From: Thalassia testudinum
Taxonomy: Eukaryota; Streptophyta; Magnoliopsida; Alismatales; Hydrocharitaceae
Direction of reading: 5' to 3'
DNA: 64,000 bases
Assembly (NCBI GenBank): GCA_037157565.1
Contig: JAZHRO010000054.1
Span: forward strand, 12,135,501 to 12,199,500
Made by a program: the position numbers and the translations under genes. Shown here piece after piece: positions 36,344 to 47,325 of the stretch. Within the stretch, counting starts at the first letter, position 1. Each line of letters begins with the position of its first letter. A model generated the notes under the pieces. That model saw nothing but the letters and a program-made list of their open reading frames with translations, made no database searches and was not told the DNA's origin.

Positions 36344-39300
36344 TGAATATAGATATTGCAGTCTTGGAAACTGTGGAAAGGAAATAATAGCTGCATGTAA
36401 ATTGATTTTAACAGCTGCCTGTTATGAATAAATGAACATGATTGAGAATATGGGTTGTATGAACGTGACACTGAAAGGGGGAAACCTGAATGTGCTGAGT
36501 TAAAAGAGCTGGAACCCTACGGGGAATTAGAAGTAGAACTCCTGGAAAGAGAATGAATTGGAACTGAGAAAGAAAGATGTGGAGGTGCGTTGTCTCTTGG
36601 GTACGTAGTGCTAGGGGAAGCACCTGTTACCTGCTTAGTGCAGAGCGGAGCCAGCTGCCCCAGGGACCCGGGGTTAGGTCTGGCCACTTTGTACCGACTT
36701 ATTGGCCTTCGTGTACACAGTACCGAGGAGAGCTACTAGTGTAGAGCGAGTATCAGCTACCCCACGGGTCCCGGGGTTCTGCTAGCTCACCTACACCGAC
36801 TTGTTAGGCCCACTGGGTGAACTAGGGTAGTCAGGCGAGGGTGCGCGGACTGTGGAGGGGCAAGACCCCTGTTTGGTTACTGTGGAGGGGTTGGACCCCT
36901 GTTACTGAGAGGGCTCTACCCTATACTGGTTCCGTGTTGTGCTTTAGGCGCACCCGTTAACGGAAACGACTGACCGCGTGCCAGTACGGGGTAGCTACCC
37001 GTGCGTTTACCGCGCGTGCCGTAGTCACCGTTACGTCTATCAGTGACCTTGGGGTGGTTGACTGAGAGTAGGATCACCACGGGGGACTCTCCCGACCAGG
37101 AGAGCACCACGTGTTACTTCTACTCTTCGGAAAAGACTGCAATCAAGATCATTCCCACGAGGAACATTCGAGATCAAGTGAAGGATCTGAGAAATAGATA
37201 AATTGTGAAACAATAGAAGGACGTAAATAAAGGAAGAAAGAAAATAAAACAACTACTATACACTTTACTGCTTCTTTAGTTTAGCTGCCACTCTACTCAG
37301 CGTTTCGCTGACGTGTTACACTCGTTACTTTTCAGGACCAGGTGTTGAGCAGCCAGGGTCAGCGGCTGCAGAGGACGTTGGGCCGAGTAGGGTCCAGTAG
37401 AGTTATCACTGTTCTTTTGTGCCTTTTTTGTTCCACTGTAGTGAGTAGTTCGTGTTACTCTCTGTACTTTTCTTACTTGTAGTTCATGTTATGTTATAAA
37501 TGTTATTCTACTGTTATGGTGGTACATGCTGTAGTAGTTCTTTTCCTTACTGCTGTTTTTTTGTTACTGCCAGTTATATTTCATGTTGAATGTGGTTTAT
37601 TTTACTGCTCTTTTGGTTACTTCCTCGTTGGATGACTAGGTCTTGGGATTAGTCGAGTTGGTCCAGTTCTCGTGTCTCGTAGGGACTCGGGAATCGGGTC
37701 GTTACATCCTCAATACCTCAATTCATGCTCATAACTCCAGAATCAGACTCAATTTGATTGCAAAGCCTCGAAATTTGACTTTATGATTTAAACCTCTCCA
37801 CAGGAAATTAATGCCTAAAATAGAATCTCTTCAATCTCAGGAACTCATCCAACCTTTAAAACAGATGGTTAAACCCTAGAAATTAGGGTTTCAGGCTTGC
37901 CGCCTAAGCTCCTAATGGTGTTTGTTCGTTAGATCCATTTAGAGGTTGATACACTAGAATGAAGTCATGAACAACTTCAGTGCACTGCACTGAAGCTTCT
38001 AGGTTCCTTAAATACTTCTCAGATCTCTCTGTCAGGCTTCTCCAACTCCACCGGAGTTGGAGAAGATGAACCTCAATCTATAGCTCCAGATACTAAATCC
38101 TCAAATAAATGACCTCAAATTAATCAGTGATCCATGTTATATCATTCTAGAGCTTCTTGCTAAGTTTCACAGGCTGAAGAACAAAAATGACTTGCCTGAG
38201 CTCGCTGGAGCGCCGGTGAGTCCAGAAAATGTATAAATTGTGTATAGATTGTAAAAACGTGCTATTTTTAATCTAAAAAGGTTCCTGAGGTTGCAAGGAA
38301 CCTTAAGAACTCAATTAATTCTTCATTTGTCCATTAGAATTAAGATTTAATAGTAAAATTCAATTTTCAAAAGATCTATGTGAATTAGGCTCGGGACCCG
38401 TTTTACCACTCAATTGAGTGGTTAAAACAAGTCAACAAGTATTTATAATCATAAATATATATATAATTAAGGATTTAAATTGCTCCTGAGCCACCATGGA
38501 CAGCGAGCTCAGGAGCTTAATTAAAATTGGGCATTTAATTTATATGTGGTAATTATACATATTATAGTGTCGATTAGGGTCCTTAAGTGGTGAATAGATG
38601 ATGGAAGACCCTATGAAGGTGAATTTAAGCCCATTACTATCGCCATGGACAGTGACAGTAGTCGGTGGAGGTGAAAGGTGAATTAGGCAATTCAGTGGTT
38701 AATTAAGCGATTAAGTGTGATAGAAATGATCATGAATGAAAGAAGGTGATTAGCGATTTCAAAAGATGAAATTAAGGCTCTGGCGAGCTCAAGGAGTTCG
38801 CCGGAGTTGGAGAAGATAACATCTGAAATTCTAAAATTACAACTAAACTACTTACCTAACTACCTAAACTAAACTACCCTACTCCTACTCCTAATCTACT
38901 GTTACCTGGACGAAGGGGTCAATAGGGTTCCGCCGAAGGTTCATAGCAGACGACGAAATCAGAGGGTTTCAGGAAGATCTCCACGCGGGCGGATTTGAGG
39001 TGAAGCAGAGGATTCCTTGGTCGTAGCCTTTGTCTAGAGATGCGGCTGACCACAGTGGATCTCCTCAGCTGATCAGAATGGATGAAGGAAGTTGGAAAGT
39101 GAGATGGAAAGTCGCCAGAGTTTTGGACGAATATCCTATTGAAGTCGGCTGCAGTGTTAGAAGAGGGAAGGGAGCCAACTTGAGTTAAATCGAAGGGGTG
39201 AGGGGGTATTTATAGTGGTTGGCGACGAAGAGAGTGGCGAGGTCTGGCCGAAGAAGGAGCTTGAGGAGCTTAACCTCTAGCGTTGTCTCCGACGACGGTA

Positions 39301-40101
39301 AAGTTATCTCCCACTGAAAATTAGGATTTCCGATTAATCCAGACCGATGGATGAAAAGGAGGTGGTGAGCACAAGTTGCAAGAGCTTGGACAAAGAAGTG
39401 TGATGTCAGCAGGGTGGTGATCGTGCGATGGTGTAACTCTCCGTCGCCAGCCGTTCATTCAGCTGAAGAAGAAGACGAAAAGGGACCTATATGTAATAAA
39501 ACTTAAGGACCTGTGTGAGAATTAAGGATCCGATTGCAATGAATATTAAGGACCAAAATGTAAACCCAAGTTTTGAAGGTTTATTTTAACTTAGATCTTT
39601 TTCAACTTCTTATATATGTTAGTAAATAAGTTAAATATTATGTTTTCACCTTGAATTTACATTTTTTACCTTTTTAGATTAATTTATTAGATTAAGTAAA
39701 ATTACTTAAGTTATTATATACTTAAGTATACATTATGTTTAAGTTACTTAACTTATTAATTAAGGGAATGATTAATAGGATTTCGAGTCCAATTATTAAT
39801 TAAATTGTTAATAATATTTATTGAATGATAAAATATCATTTTTAACTTATTTTAGGGTCCTTTACTAAATATCCCTTATTCTATAATTAACCCTTATATA
39901 TTCATAACCTTAGCTAATTAACTAGGAAGACTAGCTAATTAGGTGTAATTAGAGATCATGATGAGTCTCTCATCAGGTTTTCACCTAAAAATACTTGTAT
40001 AATTGTGTGATTGCTTATTTTTGTGAGATTGTTTATTTTAATTCTGCATTTTATATTACGTCACGTATATCTCACCCCCTCCCGTAAGAAATTACATTGA
40101 A

Positions 40102-43100
40102 TACATATATAAGTTATTTATACACATTATTTACATATTATCCACTATTTACATATAGCTTAGGTTTAATTTATATTTACAAGTATATACATAATATACA
40201 AGGTATTTTTGGGATTTTTCTGATTTTTATAGCTTTTATATATTTAAGAGAGATAGGGGATGAGAGAGAGTTAGATGAGAGAGAGAGGTTTCTTTTTGTG
40301 ATTTTTGAGTTAGGTTCTATTATTAAGTTCCAAGGTATACTAACCGTTGGTTGGTATGTTCTACCAGGTTGGGGGTTCAAATTACTTTGAAACTTAGCAC
40401 ACACCAAAAGAAATATCTGATCTTACTCAAGGCATGTTTATTTTATTTTTTTGTGATTTTTTAAAGCATTTTATTTATTTACAAATCTAACCTAAATGTG
40501 TTTTAAAAGGGTTTGGAAATACATAACCTAAGCCATCAAAACCTAATTCAAGTGTTGGAGGTGGACTATATATCAAGCAAAACACCCAACACATCATATG
40601 AAACATGAATGATCATTAAACATGATTTCTACTTTCAATTTCATCAAATATCCATATTGGACAGTAGAACACTGAACATGTATCTGACATTGAATTTAAA
40701 AACATGGAATCAAGAAATTTTAATCAGATTTTAAGCTAAAAAAGTATATGAATGCTTGATGCATGAAGTTCTACTAGTACAAAAAGTGTCAGAATTCTTA
40801 AATCCTAAAATCCCAGCTCAATTCCCTTAGAGATTCTTCCTGATCAAACCTTGCTGCTGTAATGAAAATAATGGCAACTGCTGCACGATTTTAGCAACTG
40901 ATTCAGCTGCTCTTTCTGCTCTGATTTAGCAGCAATTGCTGCTGCAAGAAGAAACCAGCAATAGATGTTGCTGCAAGGATTGTTGCTATTTAAACCAGTA
41001 GCTGCAGTTGCCACTTTGCTCATTGAAATCAGCCTAAATTGGACCTTAGAAGGTTTGATCTAAGGCACATAATGCCCAAAACACATCTCTAACAAATCAC
41101 ATTTGTCCAAACTTCTTTGAAATCAATTTCTGAAAATCTGAAATCCATAGGATCAATTCTCATTCTTTAAAATTCTTAAAAGACCCTAACTTTACATTTT
41201 AGACGATGTAGAGAAGATGATCACTTTAGGTGCTGAAATCATCTCAAAACAACTCTAAATCTTCATTAAAACCTTGAAATTAGCTTTTGTTCCTTTAAAA
41301 CCAGAGTGAATTCAGATTGGTTTAGGAATCCATGTAGCCCTATTTGGGCTTTTAATTTAGGATCCATTCAGATTGTTTGATCACCATGAGCTTCTAAACA
41401 TTATATAGTAGTGTTAGAACCTCTAATCATCCTATACAAGACATTGGGTCTTGGTTTAAAGCCTCAAATCAGTATTTGATTCTCCTTGGCCTAAACTACG
41501 TAAAACAAGGTGTAAATTGGGCATAAGCTCATTTGAGAATAAATCTTTGATCAAAACACATCAAACTCATTGCAATACACCCAATTAAGCAAATCCAAAC
41601 TCGAATCACTCGATTAAATTCCATTAAAACCAAACTGACACCAAATTATGAGATTGGGTGTGAAAGTCAATTCTGAAAGAATTGAGAGAATCAATTCAAT
41701 TAAAATAAGATTGGGGGGTCCTTGTGAATTGGAGTGAGTGAGAAGACCCCCATGTGATTGTGAGCGCTTTATAGATCATGAAACTCGAGAATTTCATATC
41801 TAGATATGCTCAAATGGATGGGGTGAAATGTGAATCAAATTGCAAGGGAAATTAGTAGAAATATGGATTGTGAGGTGTAGGGAGAGCTATATGAATCAAT
41901 GCGAAAATGCGTAAAACTCCTCTCTGATCTGAATTGATCAGAGAGGTCAGAGTGGCTCTAAACTAATCTACTCCTAGCTTAACCACAATATCTACGAATT
42001 CAACTATCTGATCTACTATTAACTAATCTAAACTACACTAACACTAAAACTAATCTAGAAAGTAGGAAAACTAATCTACAAAAATGGTAAATCTAGCTAA
42101 CAGATGAAGGTGGTGTCCAAGGTTACCAGCCAGTGGCTGATGATGAAGAACTGACGAGGGAGGTGTCCAAGAGCCAACAGCCGGCGGCTAGAGGTGATCA
42201 ACAGAGGGAGAAGAACTTGCTCTGTCATCGCAGGTTGAGAATGGGAGTGGAGAGCTGAGGGAATAGAGTGAAATTGAACCACTCAAGGAGGAGGGTGCTG
42301 GTTAGGCACGCAAGGAGCTCAGATAGGTGATTAAATAGCTGTGTGAGTGGATCAGGGCACTGTGGAGGTGCGATTAAGCCATTAGGTCACCAACGGTGGC
42401 ATGAAGAGGAATGATGCGCAGGAAGCTCTATCTCAAAAACCCACCATAGGATGGAGTCTGAGGCGAGGGGTGATCCTACACGTGGGAGTGCGCAAAGATT
42501 GAATTGCGATCGACCATTGGATGATGGATGTAGAAGAGCGACAGCCTTGATTACTCGAGTTCTTGCGGTATGAATAGTGCGCCACCCTCCACAGGTCTAA
42601 TGGTGAATTTGCAGACAAGCCCTAAGATGTGAAGGTGTAGAAGAATTGTACCGAAGCCCATTAGTGGTAAGAAGGTTGGCTACACGGTCCCTGGAATTCA
42701 CAAAGAGGCCCCCGACGATTATCAAATGGGTCCCGACTTTCAGAAAGGTCCTTGGATGGTTTTATGTGAAGAAATGAGGATGTCTTAAGAACCTAAATGT
42801 AATATGATGAATGCGAGGTCCTATTGATGTCCCAATGCAACCAAGCTTTTATTGAAGCATAATTGAATATTTAGGAAGTTGATTTCACTTTTAATTTGAA
42901 CTTTTGAACCTGAATAAGTATTCAATTTGCAATTAGATCATCAAATTACATTTTTAAATAGAATATCTCAATTTGTGACCTAATTTTACATTTTTAATAC
43001 AAATTTATTATTTTAGGTCATTTCTGTTAATTCCCATACTTAACCCTTTTCTTATGTTAATTATGTAGTGTTTAGCCTAGTTTCTATCTTAACTTGAGCA

Positions 43101-43119
43101 TTTTAACTACGATGATTCA
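40102..43119. other. Right part of split LTR 10368-43119; no gene
   Basis: AT-rich at the left, then CTGCTG-rich sequence near 40850-41020 and a GC-richer block at 42100-42700. All frames are short, without domains. Assignment to the LTR follows from its proposed end at 43119. Confidence 0.4.
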
Positions 43120-45354
43120 CACCATTTTCAAGCAACCACCATTACCTAGTCTTTCTCATCCTTGTGTCTCTTCTATTTGCCATTCAATGGATATATAGTG
43201 AAAAGGATGTCTTAAGGATCAAAAAAAGAGAAGGAAGAGTCTCCCCCAATAATTGTAAGGTTGCAGTGAATTCATTAGTTAATGATGGTCAAGCTAGGTG
43301 AGAGCAATAGGAGAAGAAAAGGGGGTACTTTGTTAAAAACCCAAAAGCCTTTATGAGTAAGTGTTGAGCTTGCATTATTGCTTCCTGGTCTTTAACAATC
43401 ATAACACTTAAAGCTTAAGAGCTCTGTTAGATGCTTTTTGTCTTAAAAATTATAACCTGATATATAGAGGTGAAACAAGGGAAGAAAAGTTGGAGTTGAA
43501 TGCTTTTTTCTTTTCCTGTAGAAGCTGCATTCACGTGGACAAGGGATTCTGAGGGACTCCAACCTTCTTTGATTTGTCAAAATTCAAAATAAGTTCCTAT
43601 ACCATATTGTATTATACATACAGTATGAAATGTCCTATAATACTCTGAAATGCCTTATCATCTGATGCCGAAACTTGCATAATGATGCCAATTTTCCTTC
43701 TTGCATTCACTATTTCTACATGTTCTTCCAATTAAGATGGTGAAATCTGGACCTACTCTTCATTTTGACAGCATACCAAAATAGATGTGGTGTCGTTGGG
43801 AATACTTTATTTGGTTAGTTTCTAGTTTCACTTGAATTTTTCGTTGGGAATGCTTTCTTTGTAGCTAGACTATTTTATTATTTCTATTATGAAGTGAATC
43901 AATAAATGGATTAGATGAAATGAGTAGACCATTCATCCCTTCCAATAGAATTTATTATATTCTAAATTTTAGTTAATTTGGCTCCATCGACAATCTTATG
44001 GGTAAGACAAAGGATTTCTTAGCATGAGATATATTTTTCTAGTAAGCATTTCATTTGATGGTTCTTTTTTTTGGGTTACTCCTCTTTTTGTGGAAGTTAT
44101 CGGGTGAAATGATGTAATATAGCCAGAATATGAGTTTAATGTGAACTTGTGATTTATATTTTGTGAATCTTAACTTTTGGTTCTCAATTTTGTATGAACT
44201 TATAAATAGTTGATGTAAACCTTTTGGAAGGATTTTTTTATATATAAAGTAGTTGGCGAGGTGTACCTGCAATAGTTGTATATTTTTATATTTTTTGTAC
44301 TGTGATTGTGGATGACGAGATGTACCAACCTTATTTTTTTTAAAAAAATTATATTCTTGCATAGGTCTCCTTTTACAAGAATTAGGGAAAATACAATAAA
44401 ATAGGAGAAATTATGCTGAATTTTGGGCAGAATTTAGTCCCTTTAGTTAATAAATTTTTCCTTAAGCCTGTAAATACAAAACTTTGTGACATATTAGATA
44501 TCTTTGGAGGCAATAATCAGTGTGCACATGGCTATAGTGTTGATCTTGAGGGATCATTGTTGCAGGGAGTAACCTTATCCCACTTGGCTTAGTTTAAAAT
44601 AAGAGGTCTTAAGAGTTATTGGTTTTATTCGTTAAGTCAATGCTTTTATATTAATCTTAATAGTTGTTTTTGTTCTTAAAGAAATAAAAGAAATGGAGAA
44701 AAGGAAACTAAGAGTTAAAAAACGGAAAAGAAGATAAAGGGGTGAAGAGGAAGGTCTAGAGCATTAAATTTCTTTGGGTTATCACTCTTCATTTATTTCT
44801 TCTTTTGGCTTAGTTAGTCAGCTTCATAAATCCAACAATTATGGGATGAAGGGTGAAATTGAATTTTTATTTCTAATTCATTCATGAGGTTTTTTTTTGT
44901 GGTTATTCTTATTCTAAGGGAGAGTTTTACCATGCGAGAGTTCCTATACTTGAGTTGTGTACTATTCTTGAGGCCTCCAAGTGGATAAGACACTCTATTT
45001 GAGGTCTAGATATCATTTAAACATGTGGAGATGGTCCTAGCTTAGGTTTATCCATGTAATGTTGGATATTTTGTACATGGCTTAAATTTAGATATTTGTG
45101 GTTTAGATTCTAACTTAAGAGGAAGAATATTGAATAACAAACTTACTTCAAGATGAGAAAATATCATCAATGTAACGTCAAAGCATCAAAATGTCATTGC
45201 AACTTGTTATATGTATGCACATTTCATTCTGGAGACAACATATGCAAGTGAGTTGAGGATACATTAGGCTATCATAATTGAGTCATTGTACTACTTGTTA
45301 ATTTATGCACAAATACTTAAAATGAGTGATTTATTTAGTCATTTCTTTTTTCAG
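43120..45354. other. Degenerate interior of putative CACTA element, right side
   Basis: AT-rich DNA with no supported gene. 'tttttctagtaagc' near 44034 partly resembles a CACTA 3' terminus but is not a convincing match. Confidence 0.3.
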
Positions 45355-45484
45355 GACACCATATCTTTATTTTGATGGTATAACGAAGATATTCCAAATA
45401 ATTACAGGAAGTAGAGCTAGCAAGGTGTTTGATGTTCATGAGAATGAGTTCGAGGACGAAAGTTATGATTATTGTTTACATTAG
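45355..45484 (+). pseudogene. Possible terminal exon of a decayed gene
   Basis: A splice-acceptor-like 'tttttcag' is followed by about 41 open codons, ending in an acidic tail (HENEFEDESYDYCLH) and TAG at 45482. It lies just before the CACTA-type subterminal repeats, where a transposon gene would end. The family was not recognised and no upstream exon was found. Confidence 0.2.
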
Positions 45485-45777
45485 TAGTAATATGGTAATA
45501 CATTACAAATGACTTATGTACGTTTTTTCTTGTAAGAACATGAATGCATATCTTTTTGTTGTAAAAACTTGAATGTTTTCAGTTAGAAAATGAATGAAGT
45601 ATATTTTTTGTCCTAGGTGTGTCAATGTTGTCATGATGAATGCTATTAATATTACAAGTACATCAACGATTATGAACATTTATAACAGGTATATGATTGT
45701 TGTAATGGTACTATCATTAAAGATTTTTTTAAAAAAATTCCTTATCTTTGATGTTGGTTTTTAAAATGGGTAAGTTG

Positions 45778-46204
45778 TTAGCGAATGAAAGTTATTTGTC
45801 ATCCCTTATTTGTGAAAGCAATAGCAAAAATATGTAACCAATATAGAATAAAAGGTATTTGCCGTTGCTTATTTGAGAAAGCGATGGCAAAAATATTTTA
45901 TCGTCGCTTGTATAGGCGATGACGTTTTCGTTTAAATGATGACAAAACTCCAAAAATGGCGTGTTAATGGGGGAAAAGGTGACATAGAAACCTTGTTGCT
46001 TATTTTATAAATGACGGGAAATACAATTGCCGTTGGTATAAAACGACGGCAAAAGATCCAATCTGCTTGCTAGGCGAACAATAATTCGACGTCAGATTTT
46101 CTTTACAACTGACGGGAAAACGAAATGTCACTATTTACGTCGTCGCTTTGTGGCGTCGGTTAAAATGGTTTTCCATCGGTTTGCAACCGACGACAAATGT
46201 CAGG
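45778..46204 (-). mobile_element. CACTA-type subterminal repeat region
   Basis: Repeated phrases such as 'tttgccgttgcttattt', 'aaagcgatggcaaaaat', 'ttatcgtcgctt' and 'ccatcggtttgcaaccgac' match the array after the 6947 terminus. The terminal CACTA inverted repeat itself was not found here, so the end is probably lost or decayed. Confidence 0.5.
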
Positions 46205-46214
46205 TATGTTGGTT

Positions 46215-46235
46215 TCTAAACCCTAAACCCTAAGG
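46215..46235. repeat. Short telomere-like tract
   Basis: Two to three copies of CCCTAAA (plant telomere unit) just outside the CACTA-type repeats. Too short to be more than an interstitial trace. Confidence 0.5.
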
Positions 46236-47248
46236 TGAAAAATCAATTTTCAAGTGTAAAATCACTTGTCATAGGTGAAGAAACATTTGAAATTTAATTT
46301 TGAACCGATGTAATTTTACTTTGCACCAGTGCAAAACCACATTGCACTTTCGAAATAATTTTGTATTAATGCAAAGTAAGATTGCACCGGTGCAAAATTA
46401 TTTCAAAAGTGTAAAATGGTTTCGAAGGTGATTTGAGTGTTTTGCATCTATACAAAAGTGGTTTGTTGTTAGTTTTAACAATGGTGGATCCTACCATATG
46501 TGAATACTTTTTTTACATAAAAAAGAGATACATCAAGTGGTAACCACATTCATAACCCTCCACGTTACTTTTTGCTTCAACTTTTACGTTTACTGACCCA
46601 CGTCCATAAATTTAATGTATCTTTAGTGTTGTCAATTATTCTATATTCCGTGAGGCCTAGTTCATCTTGAGTTAACCTTCTATACTTGGCTACTTAACCT
46701 CTCATCTGATAATATAGGTTTGGTCACATTAACGCAGGTTTATTTAACACTAGCTTCCATTGATCTTAGTCAAACCAATGTTTAAATTGTATACCATTCG
46801 CATCTCAAACACGTTTCGTATTTTATATTCCAAACACTACTACCAAGTTATCAACTAAACACTACAAAAATTAACATCACAACTTAATCACAAATTAATA
46901 TTAACATCACTTTATAAGTAAACACAAGTACTTGTTAACATCAATTTTACATTACCACTTTCCTAACCCCAAATAAACTAACCTTGACAATTATAAAAAA
47001 AGAGGAAAGATGTGGCTGTCATTTAAGCTACAATCACGGATATTGCCAGCATTTAATTCGTGAATCTGGATACAGCGTGCACAAGTTTCATCTTGATCAT
47101 AGTAAATGTTACCATTAAAAATGCAAGATCTTGAGGTTTCAATTTAATTTACAAACTTTTGCCCTTTAATCGACAACATCAAATTCTATGAGGTAAGATT
47201 GCCGTCAAAAAGCTTCCCTGCAAGGAGGTGGTAGAAGTGTATCTCACT
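46236..47248. other. Non-coding stretch
   Basis: AT-rich; 46260-46450 repeats variants of 'gtgcaaaatnatttc' several times, a minor degenerate repeat. No gene seen. Confidence 0.4.
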
Positions 47249-47325
47249 GCCATCAAGGGGTTAATAGTGGTATAACCCTCCCATTGAAATTTAGAGGTTA
47301 TGAGATTGGGTCCCATGCTAATCGC
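47249..47325 (+). mobile_element. tRNA-derived SINE relic
   Basis: TGCCATCAAGGGGTT at 47249 matches TGCCACCAAGGGGTT at 62641. The next 60 bases align with the SINE there, including 'agaggttatgagattgggtc' against 'agaggtcatgggatcaaatc'. Its box A and box B are more decayed than in the 62.6-kb copy. Confidence 0.4.

Larger units (their letters stand above)
33099..37706 (+). mobile_element. Family-B solo LTR, split by a SIRE LTR
   Basis: Starts TGTTACGAAAGC and ends ATCGGGTCGTTACA, flanked exactly by TCCTC (33094-33098 and 37707-37711). After subtracting the inserted SIRE LTR and one copy of a 190-bp duplication, about 2.69 kb remains, as in the other copies. Motif cores at 33119 (decayed), 33131, 33151 and 33171 step 12, 20, 20; at 33635, 33655, 33667 and 33687 they step 20, 12, 20, although two of those four are decayed. 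TATA-like TTTAAAA is at 33313. Confidence 0.88.
31396..39975 (-). mobile_element. Tat/Athila-like solo LTR, split by family-B LTR
   Basis: Starts TGATGCGTCAC, ends GAGTCTCTCATCA, with flanks GATTT (31391-31395) and GGTTT (39976-39980), and the SIRE 3' LTR resumes after it. Own sequence is 31396-33093 and 37707-39975, about 4 kb. 'aagtcgttcgctgtgagg' near 31547 is the shared U5-like phrase; 'tatttata' at 39208 gives a minus-strand TATA about 765 bases from the sense start. Its sense start (TGATGAGAGACTCATC) resembles that of the 27646-30608 LTR (TGATGATAACCTCATC). No coding domain seen; 31850-32030 and 37720-39600 hold only chance frames. Confidence 0.7.
12304..40096 (+). mobile_element. SIRE-type Ty1/copia element, gag only, with nested insertions
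   Basis: 5' LTR pieces are 12304-12453, 16143-16529 and 23607-24756. The internal region is 24757-26863. 3' LTR pieces are 26864-27645, 30614-31395 and 39981-40096. Each LTR sums to about 1.68 kb, starts TGTTGGTGCTAGAGCAC and ends ATTACA. Outer flanks are TAGAA (12299-12303) and TTGAA (40097-40101), a 5-bp TSD with one mismatch. An initiator-Met-type primer site follows the 5' LTR and a purine tract precedes the 3' LTR. Roughly 14 of the first 150 LTR positions differ between the two LTRs, so the insertion is not recent. The internal region is about 2.1 kb: broken gag and remnants, with no protease, integrase, reverse transcriptase or RNase H. About 22 kb of the span is later insertions. Confidence 0.85.
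10368..43119 (-). mobile_element. Tat/Athila-like solo LTR, split by the SIRE nest
   Basis: Proposed boundaries are TGTTGATCGA at 10368 and ATGATTCA ending at 43119, with near-duplicate flanks CATCA (10363-10367) and CACCA (43120-43124). Own sequence is 10368-12303 plus about 40102-43119, near 4.9 kb. The left end carries 'ggtcgttcactgggaag' (about 10501), matching in position the phrases in the LTRs at 13894, 27646, 31396 and 62859. Read on the minus strand this resembles the 'CTCCCTG.GTTCGA' U5 phrase of plant Tat/Athila gypsy elements, as I recall them. A weak TATA lies on the minus strand near 42330. No coding domain. Boundaries are less certain than for the other elements. Confidence 0.45.

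Noticed and set aside
44030..44046. CACTA 3' terminus 'tttttctagtaagc'
   Set aside because: Last bases do not match TAGTG, and it lies inside rather than outside the subterminal repeats at 45.8 kb.
46215..46235. Telomere or telomere-fusion site
   Set aside because: Only two to three CCCTAAA units; such traces are common in plant DNA.
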